DNA of 64,000 nt from Sipunculus nudus (taxonomy: Eukaryota > Annelida > Sipuncula > Golfingiida > Sipunculidae): assembly GCA_026874595.1 (NCBI GenBank), contig CM049315.1, positions 61,625,389 through 61,689,388 of the forward strand, in the 5' to 3' direction. The position numbers and the translations under genes are program-made. The notes below the pieces were generated by a model. It made no database searches. It was given only the letters and a program-made list of their open reading frames with translations, and was not told where the DNA came from. This document shows positions 1 to 11,321 of this stretch, piece by piece. Numbering within the stretch: position 1 is the stretch's first letter; each line of letters begins with the position of its first letter.

Positions 1-136
1 CCAAATTCTGATTGGCATCTGGTCCGGACCAATTGGCGATTGGTCCAAACCAGATCCCGATTGGGATTTGGTCCGGCCTCAACCCCGATTGGGATTTGGT
101 CTGGACCAATCACCGATTGGTCCAGATAGGGATCTG
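1..136. repeat. Degenerate tandem repeat built on GATTGGNNNTTGGTCC
   Basis: Short imperfect units (GATTGGGATTTGGTCC, GATTGGTCCAAACCAGATC and variants) recur about six times. A (TA)n run follows at 146-160. No coding signal was seen. Confidence 0.6.
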
Positions 137-329
137 GGCCTTGACATATATATATATATACAGGAGAGCGCCGTATTTCCGAACGCTGAATTTCTGAAAA
201 TTTGTTTTTCCGAAAAATTGAAATGGGGAACCAAAAATTTATTTGTATTTCCAAAATATAATTCAAATATGTATATACCTAAAATGTATATTTGTAAATA
301 TGAGTCCCAAGGCCTGCAGTCATGTGTTT

Positions 330-399
330 AAGCCCAGTGGTGACCCTATTTAATTAGTTTATTTAATTAAGCCCAGTGGTGACCCTATTTAATTAGTTC
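330..399 (+). repeat. Two-copy tandem repeat, about 39 bp
   Basis: The segment beginning AGCCCAGTGGTGACCC and ending TTTAATTAGTT occurs twice, separated by TTATTTAATTA. The sequence from 400 to about 620 shows no other recognisable feature. Confidence 0.7.
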
Positions 400-816
400 T
401 GTTGTCGCTGGGGCAAAGGTGTGAAAACTACAGCTAGCCCCACAACGCTCTGCTCCCTGTACCCCTAGCAAGCGACTGAGCAGTTTTTCTAAGAGCACTT
501 GTGTGTTTTCAATCACATCTCATTTGTATTCAAGATAGCAAAGTTCGTCGTCTTGGGATAGGATGTACAGCCAAGTAACTGAGAGGTTTACTCGCATCAG
601 CATTGGTGAGGTATCATTCATTAAATGCTTGTGCTTAAGGAGGTTTGGTGTGAGGCCATAGTATGCGAGCCTGGCCATACAAATGAGCAGTTCAATCCCA
701 AGAGCAGTTGTGTCACCTACTTAAACTGCTGTTATTCAGCTTATTCATCATTTTACTTTTACTGTCAGGAAGAATACAACTCAAACACGATCGTCTTGCT
801 GTCATTTATCAGAGAT

Positions 817-924
817 ATGGAGTCAAAGAAGAGAAAACGGACGGCATTATGTTTTGATGACAAGCTGAAAATCCTTGGGTGGCTCGAGGTTAGACAGATC
901 TCTGCCAATTATGCTCAGCAATAA
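817..924 (+). pseudogene. pogo/Tigger-type transposase N-terminal fragment (CENP-B-like HTH)
   Basis: An ATG at 817 opens a frame reading MESKKRKRTALCFDDKLKIL, then GWLE, and ends at TAA 922-924. The basic KKRKR start followed by FDDKLKIL resembles the first helix of the CENP-B N-terminal (psq-type) helix-turn-helix of Tigger/pogo transposases, which usually reads KRK..L(S/T).(E/D)KL.II..LE. Only about 35 codons remain and the recognition helix is absent or diverged, so it is a relic. A direct repeat around TTATGCTCAGCAATAA (about 906 and 1060) follows it. Confidence 0.55.
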
Positions 925-1250
925 ATTCAATATCTTTTATATGTCCCGGTCTTCAATTAAGTAGATCCTGGGCAATGTCATTTGACCTTTCCCTCCAGTG
1001 AAATTGATGAAAAAAAGAAGAAGTACGCTCCTTAAAGCATGTTAGACTGATCTTTGCCAATTATGCTCAGCAATAATCCAATATATTTTATATGTCCAGG
1101 TTGTCAATTACAAATCAAAATGGTAAAATGGCATTAAGTTAATCATTTACTGTCTTACAAACTTGCTGCTATACCCTTTTCCGCATTTCGAAAGTTTGTA
1201 TTTACCAACAAAGAGCTCATCCCCCACGCTTTCGGAAAAAAAGTGCTCTA

Positions 1251-1252
<2 letters not shown>

Positions 1253-1334
<82 letters not shown>

Positions 1335-1336
1335 TT
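1253..1336. repeat. (TA)n microsatellite
   Basis: Almost uninterrupted TA dinucleotides directly abut the 5' end of the family II element at 1337. Repeated Tyr-Ile translations from this stretch are an artefact of the microsatellite. Confidence 0.95.
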
Positions 1337-1381
1337 GTATCCCCAGACAAAGTCGGGGGATACTATGTTTTCATACCGGTC

Positions 1382-1412
<31 letters not shown>

Positions 1413-1949
1413 ATATAAATCTTGTTGGCGTGATAACCCAAAAAATATTTCACGGAACTTTACCAAATTTGGTATATGTATAGATATGGGTGAGAGGACG
1501 ACGCCTATTTAAAATGAGGTCATGACCTTTACTAAGAGAGTGTCCTTGACCTTGAATAGGTCCAATTTTGGGGAAAATCACACAAATTCTTTAATATCTC
1601 AAGAAATCTTGCATGGATTTATCCCAAAATCAAGTTGATGGAAGATCATGGATAGGGTTGTCATGTTCCAGAAACTGGTGGCGCCACCTATTATTCTTTA
1701 CTTGTTTTCGTGCCGTTTAATACCCCCAAAATTGCTACCTTACAGTACTGTGAGCATTGTAAGTCAAAAACTTATGGACAGATTTCTTTTATATTATGCA
1801 TATACATAGGTATGGGTTATGGGATGATGTTTATTTAAATTGGGGTCATGACCTTTCCTATGATAGTGGCCTTAACCTTGAATATTGCCATATATGGTGA
1901 AAATCACACACCTCTTATGATATCTCCAGTGTTGATAGCCATATGGATT

Positions 1950-3535
1950 TCAAACATGACTTATGTATGGCCCACCACTAAAGTAAGAACCCTATAGGTT
2001 CTAGGGTCATGAGGTCAAAGGTCAAGGTCACTGGACTGACATTTTAAAAGATACTGTGGATGCATTTTAAACCAAACTTTCATCCTAGGTCTTCCATCTT
2101 TAATATATAGCTCACTTGCCAATAGTGGATGATCCATATAAATTTTGGGGTCACAAGGTCAAAGGTCAAGGCCACAGGAGCTATCTGTCCAAAAATTAGT
2201 TTCTGGATGATAATTCCTGCTTTTATTGATGTATTGATTTTAAACTTGACTTATATATGTCCCATTGAAAAAGCAAGACTCCAATTGATTTTGGGGTCAT
2301 GAGGTCAAAGGTCAAGGTCACAGGACGGGCATTTTAAAAGATACTGTGGATGCATTTTAAGCCAAACATTTCATCTCAGACCTTTCATCTTGCACATGTA
2401 AGTCATCTGCCAATAGAGGAAGACCCCTATCAGTTTTGAGGTCACAAGGTCAAAGGTGAAGGTCACAGGAGCCATCTGTCCAAAAATTAGTTTCTGGATG
2501 ATAATTCCTGCTTTTATTGATGTATTGATTTCAAACTTGACTTATATATGTCCCATTGGAAAAACATTACCCAAATTGATTTTGGGGTCATGAGGTCAAA
2601 GGTCAAGGTCACAGGAAACCTCTTTAAAAAGATTGTGGATGCATTTTCAGCCAAACATTTCATCTCAGATCTTTCATCTTGCACATATAGTTCTCCTGCC
2701 AAGAGAGGAAGACCCTTATCAATTTTGAGGTCACAAGGTCAAAGGTGAAGGTCACAGGAGCCATATGTCCAAAAATTAGTTTCTGGATGATAATTCCTGC
2801 TTTTATTGAAGTATGGATTTCAAACTTGACTTATATATGTCCCATTGGGAAAGCAAGACCCAAATTGATTTTGGGGTCATGAGGTCAAAGGTCAAGGTCA
2901 CAGGACACATCTTTAAAAAGATGTGGATGCATTTTCAGCCAAACATTTCATCTCAGATCTTTCATCTTGCACATATAGTTCTCCTGCCAAGAGAGGAAGA
3001 ACACTATCAATTTTGAGGTCACAAGGTCAAAGGTGAAGGTCACAGGAGCCATCTGTCCAAAAATTAGTTTCTGGATGATAATTCCTGCTTTTATTGATGT
3101 ATGGATTTCAAACTTGACTTGTATATGTCCCATTGGAAAAGCAAGACCCAAATTGATTTTGGGGTCATGAGGTCAAAGGTCAAGGTCACAGGACACATCT
3201 TTAAAAAGATGTGGATGCATTTTCAGCCAAACATTTCATCTCAGATCTTTCATCTTGCACATATAGTTCTCCTGCCAAGAGAGGAAGAACACTATCAATT
3301 TTGAGGTCACAAGGCCAAAGGTGAAGGTCACAGGAGCCATCTGTCCAAAAATTAGTTTCTGGGTGATAATTCCTGCTTTATTGATGTTTAGATTTCAAAC
3401 CTAACTTCCATATGTCCCATTGGAAAAGCAAGACCAGAATTGATTTTGGGGTCATGAGGTCAAAGGTCAAGGTCACAGGACACATCTTTAAAAAGATCAA
3501 GGTCACAGGACCAACATCTTCAACAAGATTGTGGA
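1950..3535 (+). repeat. Core tandem array, about 289-bp units
   Basis: The motif GAGGTCAAAGGTCAAGGTCA recurs with its AGGTCA starting at 2012, 2302, 2593, 2882, 3170 and 3457, giving spacings of 287-291 bp. A second, related motif lies mid-unit (about 2156, 2448, 2735, 3023 and 3313). The neighbouring units from 2590 to 3480 are nearly identical, which points to recent tandem duplication or gene conversion. Confidence 0.9.
2012..3475 (+). promoter_or_regulatory. Cluster of AGGTCA direct repeats (DR1-like nuclear-receptor sites)
   Basis: Each core unit contains AGGTCA-A-AGGTCA, a direct repeat with 1-bp spacing, followed directly by another AGGTCA (TCAAGGTCA). DR1 is the known binding pattern of RXR, HNF4 and COUP-TF dimers, and TCAAGGTCA is the extended half-site of ERR/SF-1-type receptors. 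At least six good copies occur in 1.5 kb. Whether any receptor binds here is not shown; it may simply be the sequence of the transposon core. Confidence 0.35.
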
Positions 3536-3802
3536 TTGTTAGATGGAAGAAACAATAAATATGCCAAGTGTCAGTATATGCTGCTAAAAATGGGGGTCTA
3601 TTTATAAAGGGGGTGGGGGCCTACTATGTCTGGGGATACTCTGGCACCTGCGGTGCCAAGAAATGTCTAGTTATATGTGCCTTATGCGGTACGTATGCAG
3701 CAGAATGGAGGATATAGTGAAACCTAACCAGAGGAATACCTTTTTGACTACGCCAGAGTGTGGTATTCTCCTGTCAGTTACCATGCGTACCATATGCTTT
3801 TT

Positions 3803-4226
3803 AGCTCAGCTGACTAGAAGACATCAGAGCTTTAGTAATGGTCCATTGTCCGCCTGTCCGACTGGCACATATTGAAACTTTTTAGACCTTTGAATTCGAA
3901 ATTCTTCACACGTTAGATGTCCGAAAGTTCTCCTACCAGACTGAAAACTGGGTCACAGGGACTTTGTTCCCCCAACAAAATTAAGGAAACCCTCAATTCA
4001 TTAAATCCATTAAAAACATATTATCATACTTCAGGACTGCCAAATATAAATCCTCTGAACTAAATCCAGTCATAAACATTTGGGGATATTTGGGGATATT
4101 TACACTAAGCACCCCTTAAAAAATTTGTTTTCATGTCTTCAGTGCCATTTTTGGTCAAAAATTTACAAAACCTGGCCATTGTGAAGAACTCGAAATAGCG
4201 TCAATTGGGGGAAAATATGTATAATT
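3803..4226 (+). mobile_element. Family I element, 5' fragment
   Basis: It starts with AGCTCAGCTGACT (3803-3815), followed by the degenerate second arm and GTCCATTGTCCG. The next part follows the family I-L sequence (TTAGATGTC..CTCCTACCA, ACTTCAGGACTGCC). It is cut off where the family II-D element begins at 4227. Confidence 0.75.
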
Positions 4227-5745
4227 GTATCCGCAAAAACAGAGATTTGTGGATAGTATGTTTTCAGTCTGCTGCCGCCGCCGCATAAGTTTCCGGAGAA
4301 CTCAGAATTTTTTAAAATTCGGGATTATGTTCGGGTCACATGTGAACTGCTGCAACCTCATTTTTGGTGGACCTCTGACCTTTCCTTTCTGACCAGCGTC
4401 CATTTGTACGTCTGTTTCCACACATAAACCCACATATCTCTGGAACCGTTTGACCGATCAGGCTAAAAATTTTGCACAAATGTAGCCCTTGGGTAGCTTT
4501 ATAACATCATTAAAAATGGTGGCACCACCTGCAACCATGTTTGCATAGTGTCCATCTGTTCATCTGCCTTGGGATAAAATTGCTCATATCTCTGCATTGG
4601 TTGTACTTATCCACCTGAAATTTTGCATGTGTATACATCCTGGTCAGCTTTCTTGATTTTATGACAGGTAGTGCCACCTAGATTTTACGTTCATGCTGCA
4701 AGACATCCAAGCTCATATCTTGGGAATCATTTGACTGATTGGGCCAAAATTTTGCATGTGTATAGATCTAACGTAGCTCTTTATCATACAAAAAACTGGA
4801 GGCACCATCTGTAACCATTTTTGCACAGCGTCCATCTGTTCATCAGCCTTGGGATAAAATCGCTCATATCTCTGCATTGTTTTGACTTATCCACCTGAAA
4901 TTTTGTATGTGTATACATCCTGGACAGCTTTCTTGATTTTATGACAGGTGGCGCCACCTACATTCACGTTTAAGCTGCAGACATACAAGCTCATATTTTT
5001 GGAACCATTTGACCAATTGGGCCAAAATTTCGCATGTGTATAGATCTCACATAGCTCTTTATCATAAGCAAAACTGGTGGGGCCACCTGCAACCATTTTT
5101 GCATCCTAGCTCATATCTCAGGAACGATTTGACCGATTGGGCCATGTGTATGTAGGTGGCACCACCTGCAACCATTTTTGCACAGTGTCCCTCTGTTTGT
5201 CTGCTGTGGGATAAAATCACTCATATCTCAACAGTGGTTTGACATATCTGCCTAAAATTTTGCAGTTTTATACATCCTGGATAGCTTTTCTCGATTATGT
5301 GGCAGGTGGTGCCACCTACTTTTATGTTTACACTGCAGACATTCAGGCATAATCTCAAGACTGGTTTGACATATCCCCTTAATATTTTGCATATGTATAG
5401 ATCTCATATAGCTCTTAATCATATACAAAATTGGTGTTGCCACCTGCCACCATTTTTGTACAGTGTCCTTCTGTTTGTCTGCTATGTGATAAAATCACTC
5501 ATATACAAGTAGTGGTTTGACTTATCTGCCTAAAATTTTGCATATGTATACAACTTGGACAGCTTTCTGGATTTTGTGGTAGGTGGCGCAACCTACATAC
5601 ACATATCGGCTGCAGACATCCATGCTAATATGCAACACACCTCAATCTATTTCCCCTTGCCACTCAATCCATGCCTCACTTCACCAGTCTGACTCTTATT
5701 TCGGCGGATACATGTAGTCGCTTGTCAACTACCCTTATTATAGTT
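4227..5745 (+). mobile_element. Family II-D Helitron2-like element
   Basis: The 5' end is GTATCCGCAAAAAC with the hairpin partner TTTGTGGATA, then CTGCCGCCGCCGC. The 3' side has GCGGATAC followed by a GTAGT..ACTAC hairpin and the terminus TATAGTT. The core holds irregular repeats of about 280 bp with GGTGG(C/T)(G/A)CCACC in each. TGACCTCTGACCTTTCC near 4369 is an inverted-strand AGGTCA-G-AGGTCA repeat. The element is non-autonomous. Confidence 0.7.
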
Positions 5746-5917
5746 TTAAAATGTCCTAGTCCGAAACTTGCATGTCGGACACATCTATTTTAGCTGAAAT
5801 CATAGTACTAAGGTAGATATGCAGGACAAAAAAGGATCAATATTAAATTTTAAAAATAATCCTCCATTCATACTCCTAAACTTTGCACATGTTTGCATTA
5901 GGCCTTTAGGCCTAGTT
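5746..5917 (+). mobile_element. Family III 3'-terminal segment
   Basis: It begins TTAAAATGTCCTAGTC and ends in the family III terminus (..TTTGCATTAGGCCTTTAGGCCTAGTT). It sits directly on the 3' end of the preceding family II-D element. Confidence 0.7.
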
Positions 5918-6421
5918 ATGTATATTTTTGAGAACTTCAAATGAAGCAGTTGTCCATTAACAGGGCACAAATCATGAGTGTTGGACCTAGAATCTTCTAA
6001 CTGATATCCTTAGAGTTCCATGAAAAATATCCTTGGAAAATTGAAATTAGGTCATGGTTAACTATATTTTGTAAATTATGGGAGAAAACATGAGCACCAA
6101 GTGAGTCAGGTGGGGCACAAATTGTATCCATTTGGCCTAAAATCCTCATACATGACTTTCAGAGAGGTCCCTAAAAATCTCCTTGAAAACCTGATATGTC
6201 ACTCTGACCCATTTTCTACAAGCTGTGTGAAAGAACTTGATTTTAACACTAAATTAGTCAGGAGGGCATAAATGGTAGCAGCTGCATGTAGATTAAGGTC
6301 ACTGTAACCTATATCTAAGGGTTTTTGGCAAAATACATGATTTTGACTCTGGGAGTCTGTTTGCCCATTGTTCAAGGCTCCTTGAATTCAGCTGAGCGTC
6401 ATGGCCCATTGGCCACTTGTT
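5918..6421 (+). mobile_element. Family I-B core fragment with 3' end
   Basis: It contains the I-B core motif TTAACAGGGCACAAATC (near 5957), then GGACCTAGAATCTTCTAAC. It ends with CAGCTGAGC at 6389-6397, the palindrome GGCC-CATT-GGCC and CACTTGTT. Confidence 0.7.
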
Positions 6422-6479
6422 TTTCATAACAGTCTTGTCAGAGTGTAAGTTTTACAATCATATATTTAGAACTATAATA

Positions 6480-6621
6480 TAACCAAGTAGGAGGGCCCCT
6501 TCCCTCTTAGCTTCTCATATGCTTATATATATGAAAAACATCACAATAGAATATTTTGCATATTTTGCATTTGCAAAATTTCAAACTTCAGCTGAGCGCC
6601 GAGACCCATGGGTCCCTTGTT
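6480..6621 (+). mobile_element. Family I-L4 3'-end fragment
   Basis: GGAGGGCCCCTTCC..GCTTCTCATATG..CATTTTGCAAAATTTC leads to CAGCTGAGC at 6589-6597, then GACCCATGGGTC and CCTTGTT. The same 140-bp ending is found at 55960-56093. Confidence 0.75.
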
Positions 6622-6989
6622 TCCTGTAAGCACTGTTAAATTAAATTTCATATCCTGTTTGTATATGCTACGGTGTTGAAACTTCCACTGTCCACCACAT
6701 TTTATAAAATTGAAAAAAATTGGTTTTATAAAAAAAAGGATCTAACTGAACAAATGTGTACACTACTGAATTGTCAACAGCTGGTTAAAAAGCCAACCAA
6801 TGAGCATGGTATTAGTATAGATCTTATATTCACAAACTGCCTACATACTATAGTTTCAACATTAGGAAACATATTAACAGATCACAAAATATTATTTGCA
6901 AAAATATCTTCAATCATATCAACCATTCATGGCCTATATTACCTCTTTCTCTCAGACTTTATCTCCATTTGATATTATTTTAGATTTTT
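6622..6989 (+). pseudogene. Family I-L1 fragment with EEP-endonuclease remnant
   Basis: The frame 6673-6972 contains NCQQLVKKPTNEHGISIDLI and then FTNCLHTIVSTLGNILTDHK. This matches the C-terminal part of the EEP endonuclease preserved at 40777-41331 (CQQLI..DLVFSN..SDHK). The usual I-L1 3' end does not follow. After TTTTAGATTTTT the sequence switches to a new family I 5' end at 6990. The C-terminal TDH keeps the catalytic-type Asp-His pair, but the rest of the domain is missing. Confidence 0.65.
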
Positions 6990-7030
6990 AGCTCAGCTGA
7001 CTGAAAGTCATTTACCTGTATATATGGCAC
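6990..7030 (+). mobile_element. Family I 5' end, solo
   Basis: AGCTCAGCTGACT followed by GAAAGTCAT at 6990-7011, interrupting the I-L1 3' region at the site later reused by a family III element at 24090. The element body cannot be followed after about 7030. Confidence 0.6.
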
Positions 7031-8205
7031 ATGGACCTGTTTGAATATTTATAGAAGGCGCTAGGGGTTGATATTTAGTGTGCTTCCCAGCCTCCATGCA
7101 CGCCCTCTATTCAGTGCCAACAGTAAGCATTTGCATTCACTTTGACTATGTACAATTGCAGAGTGGGATAAATATGGCATAATGTGAAAAGGTCACTCTG
7201 ATTTCATTATTCATGTCCCACGCCACGGGTTGTCTTTGAGCGCAGTTCCCAACCTCTCTGTTTACCTTATCAATCCAGTCACGTGGTCAGCACATATTTT
7301 TCCTCGGCAAAACGTGGGCTGGTAAGAGATCTGCCCTCAGAAAATATTGCTAAAACATTTAAGCAAACCCAGGCTAACAGTGTCCCATCAGCAATAGACA
7401 GCTCAACCCGCTTGGTAACATTCCCACTGAAATCATGCATGTTTTCAGAAAGTCCATACATGGACCTTGGTGTCTTATGATAAATCTCTGCTGTTCGAAC
7501 ATATGGTCCATGGGCCAAATTTAAGTGCACTGTAGACAATGTCGCATCAATTTTGTACTGTGTATTTTTCAGTGTTCAAGTTACACATGAAAGTCTTGCC
7601 ACTGTTAAGTTGCCAACACGCTGGACGTCGTGATCGTTTCAGTAAGCCGTTACATGAATTACAGTTTGACTGTGTTCATCGTGTTTGGACCTGAATATCT
7701 CACGCTGATTGGCAGAGCTAGAGACACATTTTTAAACTGGCATGCTTTGGTAAGCGATGATAAAAGGTTTGATAAAAGGTGACACACTGATTCGCTGAGG
7801 GTTATATATAGTGTTAAAAATCTTGACGTACTCAAATAGGCGAGGACCTAAAAATATTAAGACTGATTAAATGGGAAAATATATATATAGCAAGCTAGAA
7901 GCCCACAATAGGCAGTTACTGAATTAACCAGGTTGGTTTTTAAAAAGATTCTGGGCAAGACCACTATAATTACTCCTTACGTCACTGGGAAAGACCTTAG
8001 TTCAGCCAGGCCGTGATGTGTGGTGCTGACTGTCCGGAATGGCCCAAGTTTACCAGTCGATGAAATAAGAGGGTCACAGAGTAGTAATTAGTTAAGCAAG
8101 TTGCTTCGAGGTAGCAGTACCAATACAAAGTGCGACACAGTGAGAGAACGTTTGACTTCTCTGTCACAGCCATTTCATTTACTGGGCCAGTCTGTTTAAG
8201 ACTCT
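7031..8205. other. Mostly unique intergenic/intronic sequence
   Basis: Apart from the minus-strand frame at 7279-7560, I see no transposon ends or tandem repeats here beyond a local ATAAAAGGTTTGATAAAAGG duplication near 7760. The GC content looks higher than in the flanks. Confidence 0.4.
7279..7560 (-). CDS. Unrecognised protein-like open frame, possible exon or gene relic
   Basis: On the minus strand an open frame of about 95 codons runs down to TGA at 7279-7281. It reads KIDATLSTVHLNLAHGPYVR, then TAEIYHKTPRSMYGLSENMH, then DFSGNVTKRVELSIADGTLL and AWVCLNVLAIFSEG. Amino-acid composition is balanced, without the Ile/Lys/Phe/Tyr bias of the AT-rich background. The surrounding 7030-8205 is not obviously repetitive. 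TACACAG upstream in minus orientation could serve as an acceptor before TACAAAATTGAT. I do not recognise the family. It could be a genuine exon of a minus-strand gene nested in the UCHL3-like locus, or a captured gene fragment. Confidence 0.4.
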   Translation of the reverse strand, partial: QYKIDATLSTVHLNLAHGPYVRTAEIYHKTPRSMYGLSENMHDFSGNVTKRVELSIADGTLLAWVCLNVLAIFSEGRSLTSPRFAEEKYVLTT

Positions 8206-8601
8206 TCTAGCTTATACACTGTTTTATAATGAAACTGATTAGCTGATTGGTTTATACTTTACAAGAATATTTCTATGGTAGGGTCCTGCCAGTTTTATAA
8301 GAATAGTTTGGTTAAATGCAGCTTTAAAAAAGCAGTGTAGCCAATTGAAAAAGGCTTTCAGTGTTTGAAAACAGATTTGACAACATGCCAAGTTTCCACA
8401 TGCCAAGTCAAGAGGTCACTCAGTTCAACCAGGTGAGGTCCAGACATCACCATGGCAACTTACCTGGCTCTGTCTGGTGTCTAGACAATGTGTCTAGATG
8501 TCGTCTAGACATCTAGACACATTGTCTAGATGCAGCATGCCCAGATTAGAACTTGGGGAACTATATCTTTCAACTGTTTGAAAAACTTGGTTTGCATTTT
8601 T
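8206..8601 (+). repeat. Interspersed repeat F, TCTAGA-hairpin repeat (copy 1)
   Basis: About 390 bp beginning CTTCTAGCTTATACACTG and containing GGTCACTCAGT and CATCACCATGGCAAC. It is shared with 24599-24982 and 34747-35150. Near its end is a perfect inverted repeat with 21-bp arms (8480-8500 and 8510-8530) and a 9-bp spacer, made of TCTAGA/GTCTAGAC modules. In each copy a family III sequence lies adjacent. It may be an internal part of the long family III form. Confidence 0.7.
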
Positions 8602-11321
8602 AGCGAATCAGTGAGCTTATGCGATGGTGAGGCATCGTCCGTCGTGCGTCATAGCTGTCTCAAGAAGGGCAGGAGCTAGCATCACCAAATTTTTTGCAAA
8701 AAATTGCGTCATGTAAAAAATGCTGTCGGATTTCGCTTATTTCTGGGCTAACTGCATTTTCTTAGATTTTATAGGGAAAATGCTAAGAAACATTTAAAAA
8801 TTTTCTTCTCCGAAACCATACTGACAAATTGTTTTCTGTCCCTATAATTCTCACTGGCAAAAAGAACATATCCGAAATATCCTGACTGGTACATCCTTGT
8901 TAGCTCAGCTGACTGTAAGTCAACTGAGCTATAGCGATTACTCTTTGTCCGTCATCCGTCTGGCCGTCCGTTAACAGGGCACAAACTGTAACTGCTGGAC
9001 AAAGAATCTTGTTACTTGACATCCTCGGAGGTTTATAAAAAATCTCCTTGGAAACCTGAAATTAGGTCTCTGTTACCCATATTCTTCAAGCTATAGGGCT
9101 CCGAAGTACCCCCCAGAATAATGGAAAATTTGATACAAAAGCTCAATTATCTGAACAACTAATGCAATGATCACCATGATTTTTTGCATGGATATTGATC
9201 ATGGAGTGTTTCATCAGTTTCTGCAGTCTGGTGGCGGCACCTGTTTTTTTTTAAATTTTTACGAATTTTTTTCTCTATTTTTGAGACCTCTTAAGATGTG
9301 GTCATCTGTTAACAGGGCACAAATCTTAACGACTGGACCTAGAATCTTCTCACTTGACCTGCGGGGAGGCCCATGAAAAGTCTCTGTGGAAACCTAAAAT
9401 TAGGTCTCTGTTACCCATAACCTCTGAGCTATTAGGTTCTGAAGTACCCCCCAGAATAATGGAAAATTTGATACAAAAGCTCAAGTATCTGAACAACTAT
9501 TGTATTAAACACCATTATTTTTTGCATGGATATTGATGATGGAATGTTTCATCAGTTTCTGCAGTCTGGTGGCGCCACCTATATTTTTTCTATTTTTACG
9601 AATGTTTTTCTCTTTTTTTGAGACCTTAAGATGTGGTCATCTGTTAACAGGGCACAAATCATAATGACTGGACCTAGAATCTTCTCTCTTGACATGCAGG
9701 GAGGCCCATAAAAAGTCTCTGTGGAAACCTGAAATCAGGTCTCTGTTACCCATAACCTCTGAGCTATGGGCCTCCGAAGTACCCCCAGAATTATGGAAAA
9801 TTTGATACAAAAGCTCAAGTATCTGAACAACTATTGCATTAATAACCAAGATTTTTTCCTTGGATATTGATCATGAAACGTTTCATCAGTTTCTGTAGTC
9901 TGGTGGCGCCACCTGTACTTTTTCGATTTTTACAAATGTTTTTCTCTATTTTTGAGACCTCTTAAGATACGGTCATCTGTTAACAGGGCACAAATTATAA
10001 CAACTGGACCTAGAATCTTCTCTCTTGACATGCAGGGAGGCCCATGAAAAATCTCCTTGAAAATCTGAAATTAGGTCTCTGTTACCCATATCCTCCGAGC
10101 TATGGGGCTTGTAAGTACACCTAAGAATAATTAAAAATGTGATACAAAGCCGCAGTATCTGAATAACTAATGTACTGACGGCCATGATTTTTTGCATTCA
10201 TATTGATCATGGAGTGTTTCATCAGTTCCTGCAGACTGGTGGCGCCACCTATTTTTAAATAATTTTTATGCATTTTTAGCTCAGCTGACTATAAGTCATC
10301 TGAGCTAAAGTCGTGGTCCATTGTCCGTTGTCCGTCCGTCCGTCCGTCCTCCGTCCGTCCGTAGATGTGGCACGTTTTGAAACCGTAAGACCTAGGAATC
10401 CAAAATTCGGCATAATGTTAGATGTCCCAAAGATCTCCTACCAAGCCAAAAACTGGGTCTTTGCAACTTCGTTCCTTTGAGAAATTAAGGAAAAACCTCA
10501 ATTTTTTATTAAAAACCTTTTTTCACACTTCAGGACTGCCTAATATCAAAACCACTCATCTGTTTTTCCTCATATTTACCATAAATATTCCTCTATATAG
10601 TTCCTATGTACATGCCAGAAATTATGTCTGTAAAGTATAAATTTAAAAAAGTTATGGGCCCAAACATAATGCATTTTGTAAAAAATCAGGAAAGATATTT
10701 GATCACTTAACACAAAAAATGTTAAAGCTATCAACCTTTTTTCCAGTAATATAACTTTAATTAATCAAAATTAAATTGTATACCCAAAATTAGATGAAAA
10801 TCTTTTAAATTTTCTAAAATATTAATAAAAATAAAAAATTGGTACCTTAAATTTAGCCCAACTTTGACCATGGCACGTTTTTTTCCTGTAAGTACTGTGG
10901 ATTTAATTTTCATAGCATGTTTTTGTTAGCATTTCAACTGTTAACACCAAAAATTTGAAACCAATTGATCAAAAACTGTAGATTTTAATAAGTTTTCAAG
11001 CACCATGTAACACATTGTTTACATCAAGCTAGTGTTATGCAGTTTGCAAGAGCTCAGCTCCCCAGCTTCAGCTCTTAGTTCCTTAAATTTGGCATACAGT
11101 TAGATGTCTCAAAAATCCCCTACCATGCCAAGAATTTGGTCACCAGGACTTAATACCTTCGAGATATTAATGAAAAACTTCGTTTTTCCATTAAAAACCC
11201 ATTGTTACACTTCAAGACTGCCTAATATCAAAACCACTGATCTGACTTTAATCATAAATGATATACATATTTTTCATTCTCTATGCACATGCCAGAATGA
11301 TGTCAGTATTGCGTAATTGTT

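Larger units (their letters stand above)
1337..3672 (+). mobile_element. Family II-A Helitron2-like element, apparently complete
   Basis: The 5' end is GTATCCCCAGAC (1337-1348), which can also fold on the nearby GGGGGATAC. The 3' side carries the inverted copy GTCTGGGGATAC at 3628-3639, then a perfect 7-bp hairpin TGGCACC-TGC-GGTGCCA (3642-3658) and the terminus GTCTAGTT. Asymmetric terminal inverted repeats with a 3' hairpin are the known hallmark of Helitron2/Helentron elements. A (CCG)n tract sits at 1381-1412. The core is a tandem array of about 288-291-bp units. No transposase-like frame is present, so the element is non-autonomous. The family assignment is inferred from structure. Confidence 0.75.

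Noticed and set aside
1147-1512. Open frames of Tyr-Ile repeats and poly-Pro/Ala/Arg
   Set aside because: They are translations of the (TA)n and (CCG)n microsatellites; no coding signal.
2548-3304. Near-identical frames of about 67 codons in tandem (MDFKLDLYMSHW..)
   Set aside because: Products of the 289-bp core repeat; no known domain, no continuation between units. Better read as DNA-level repeats.
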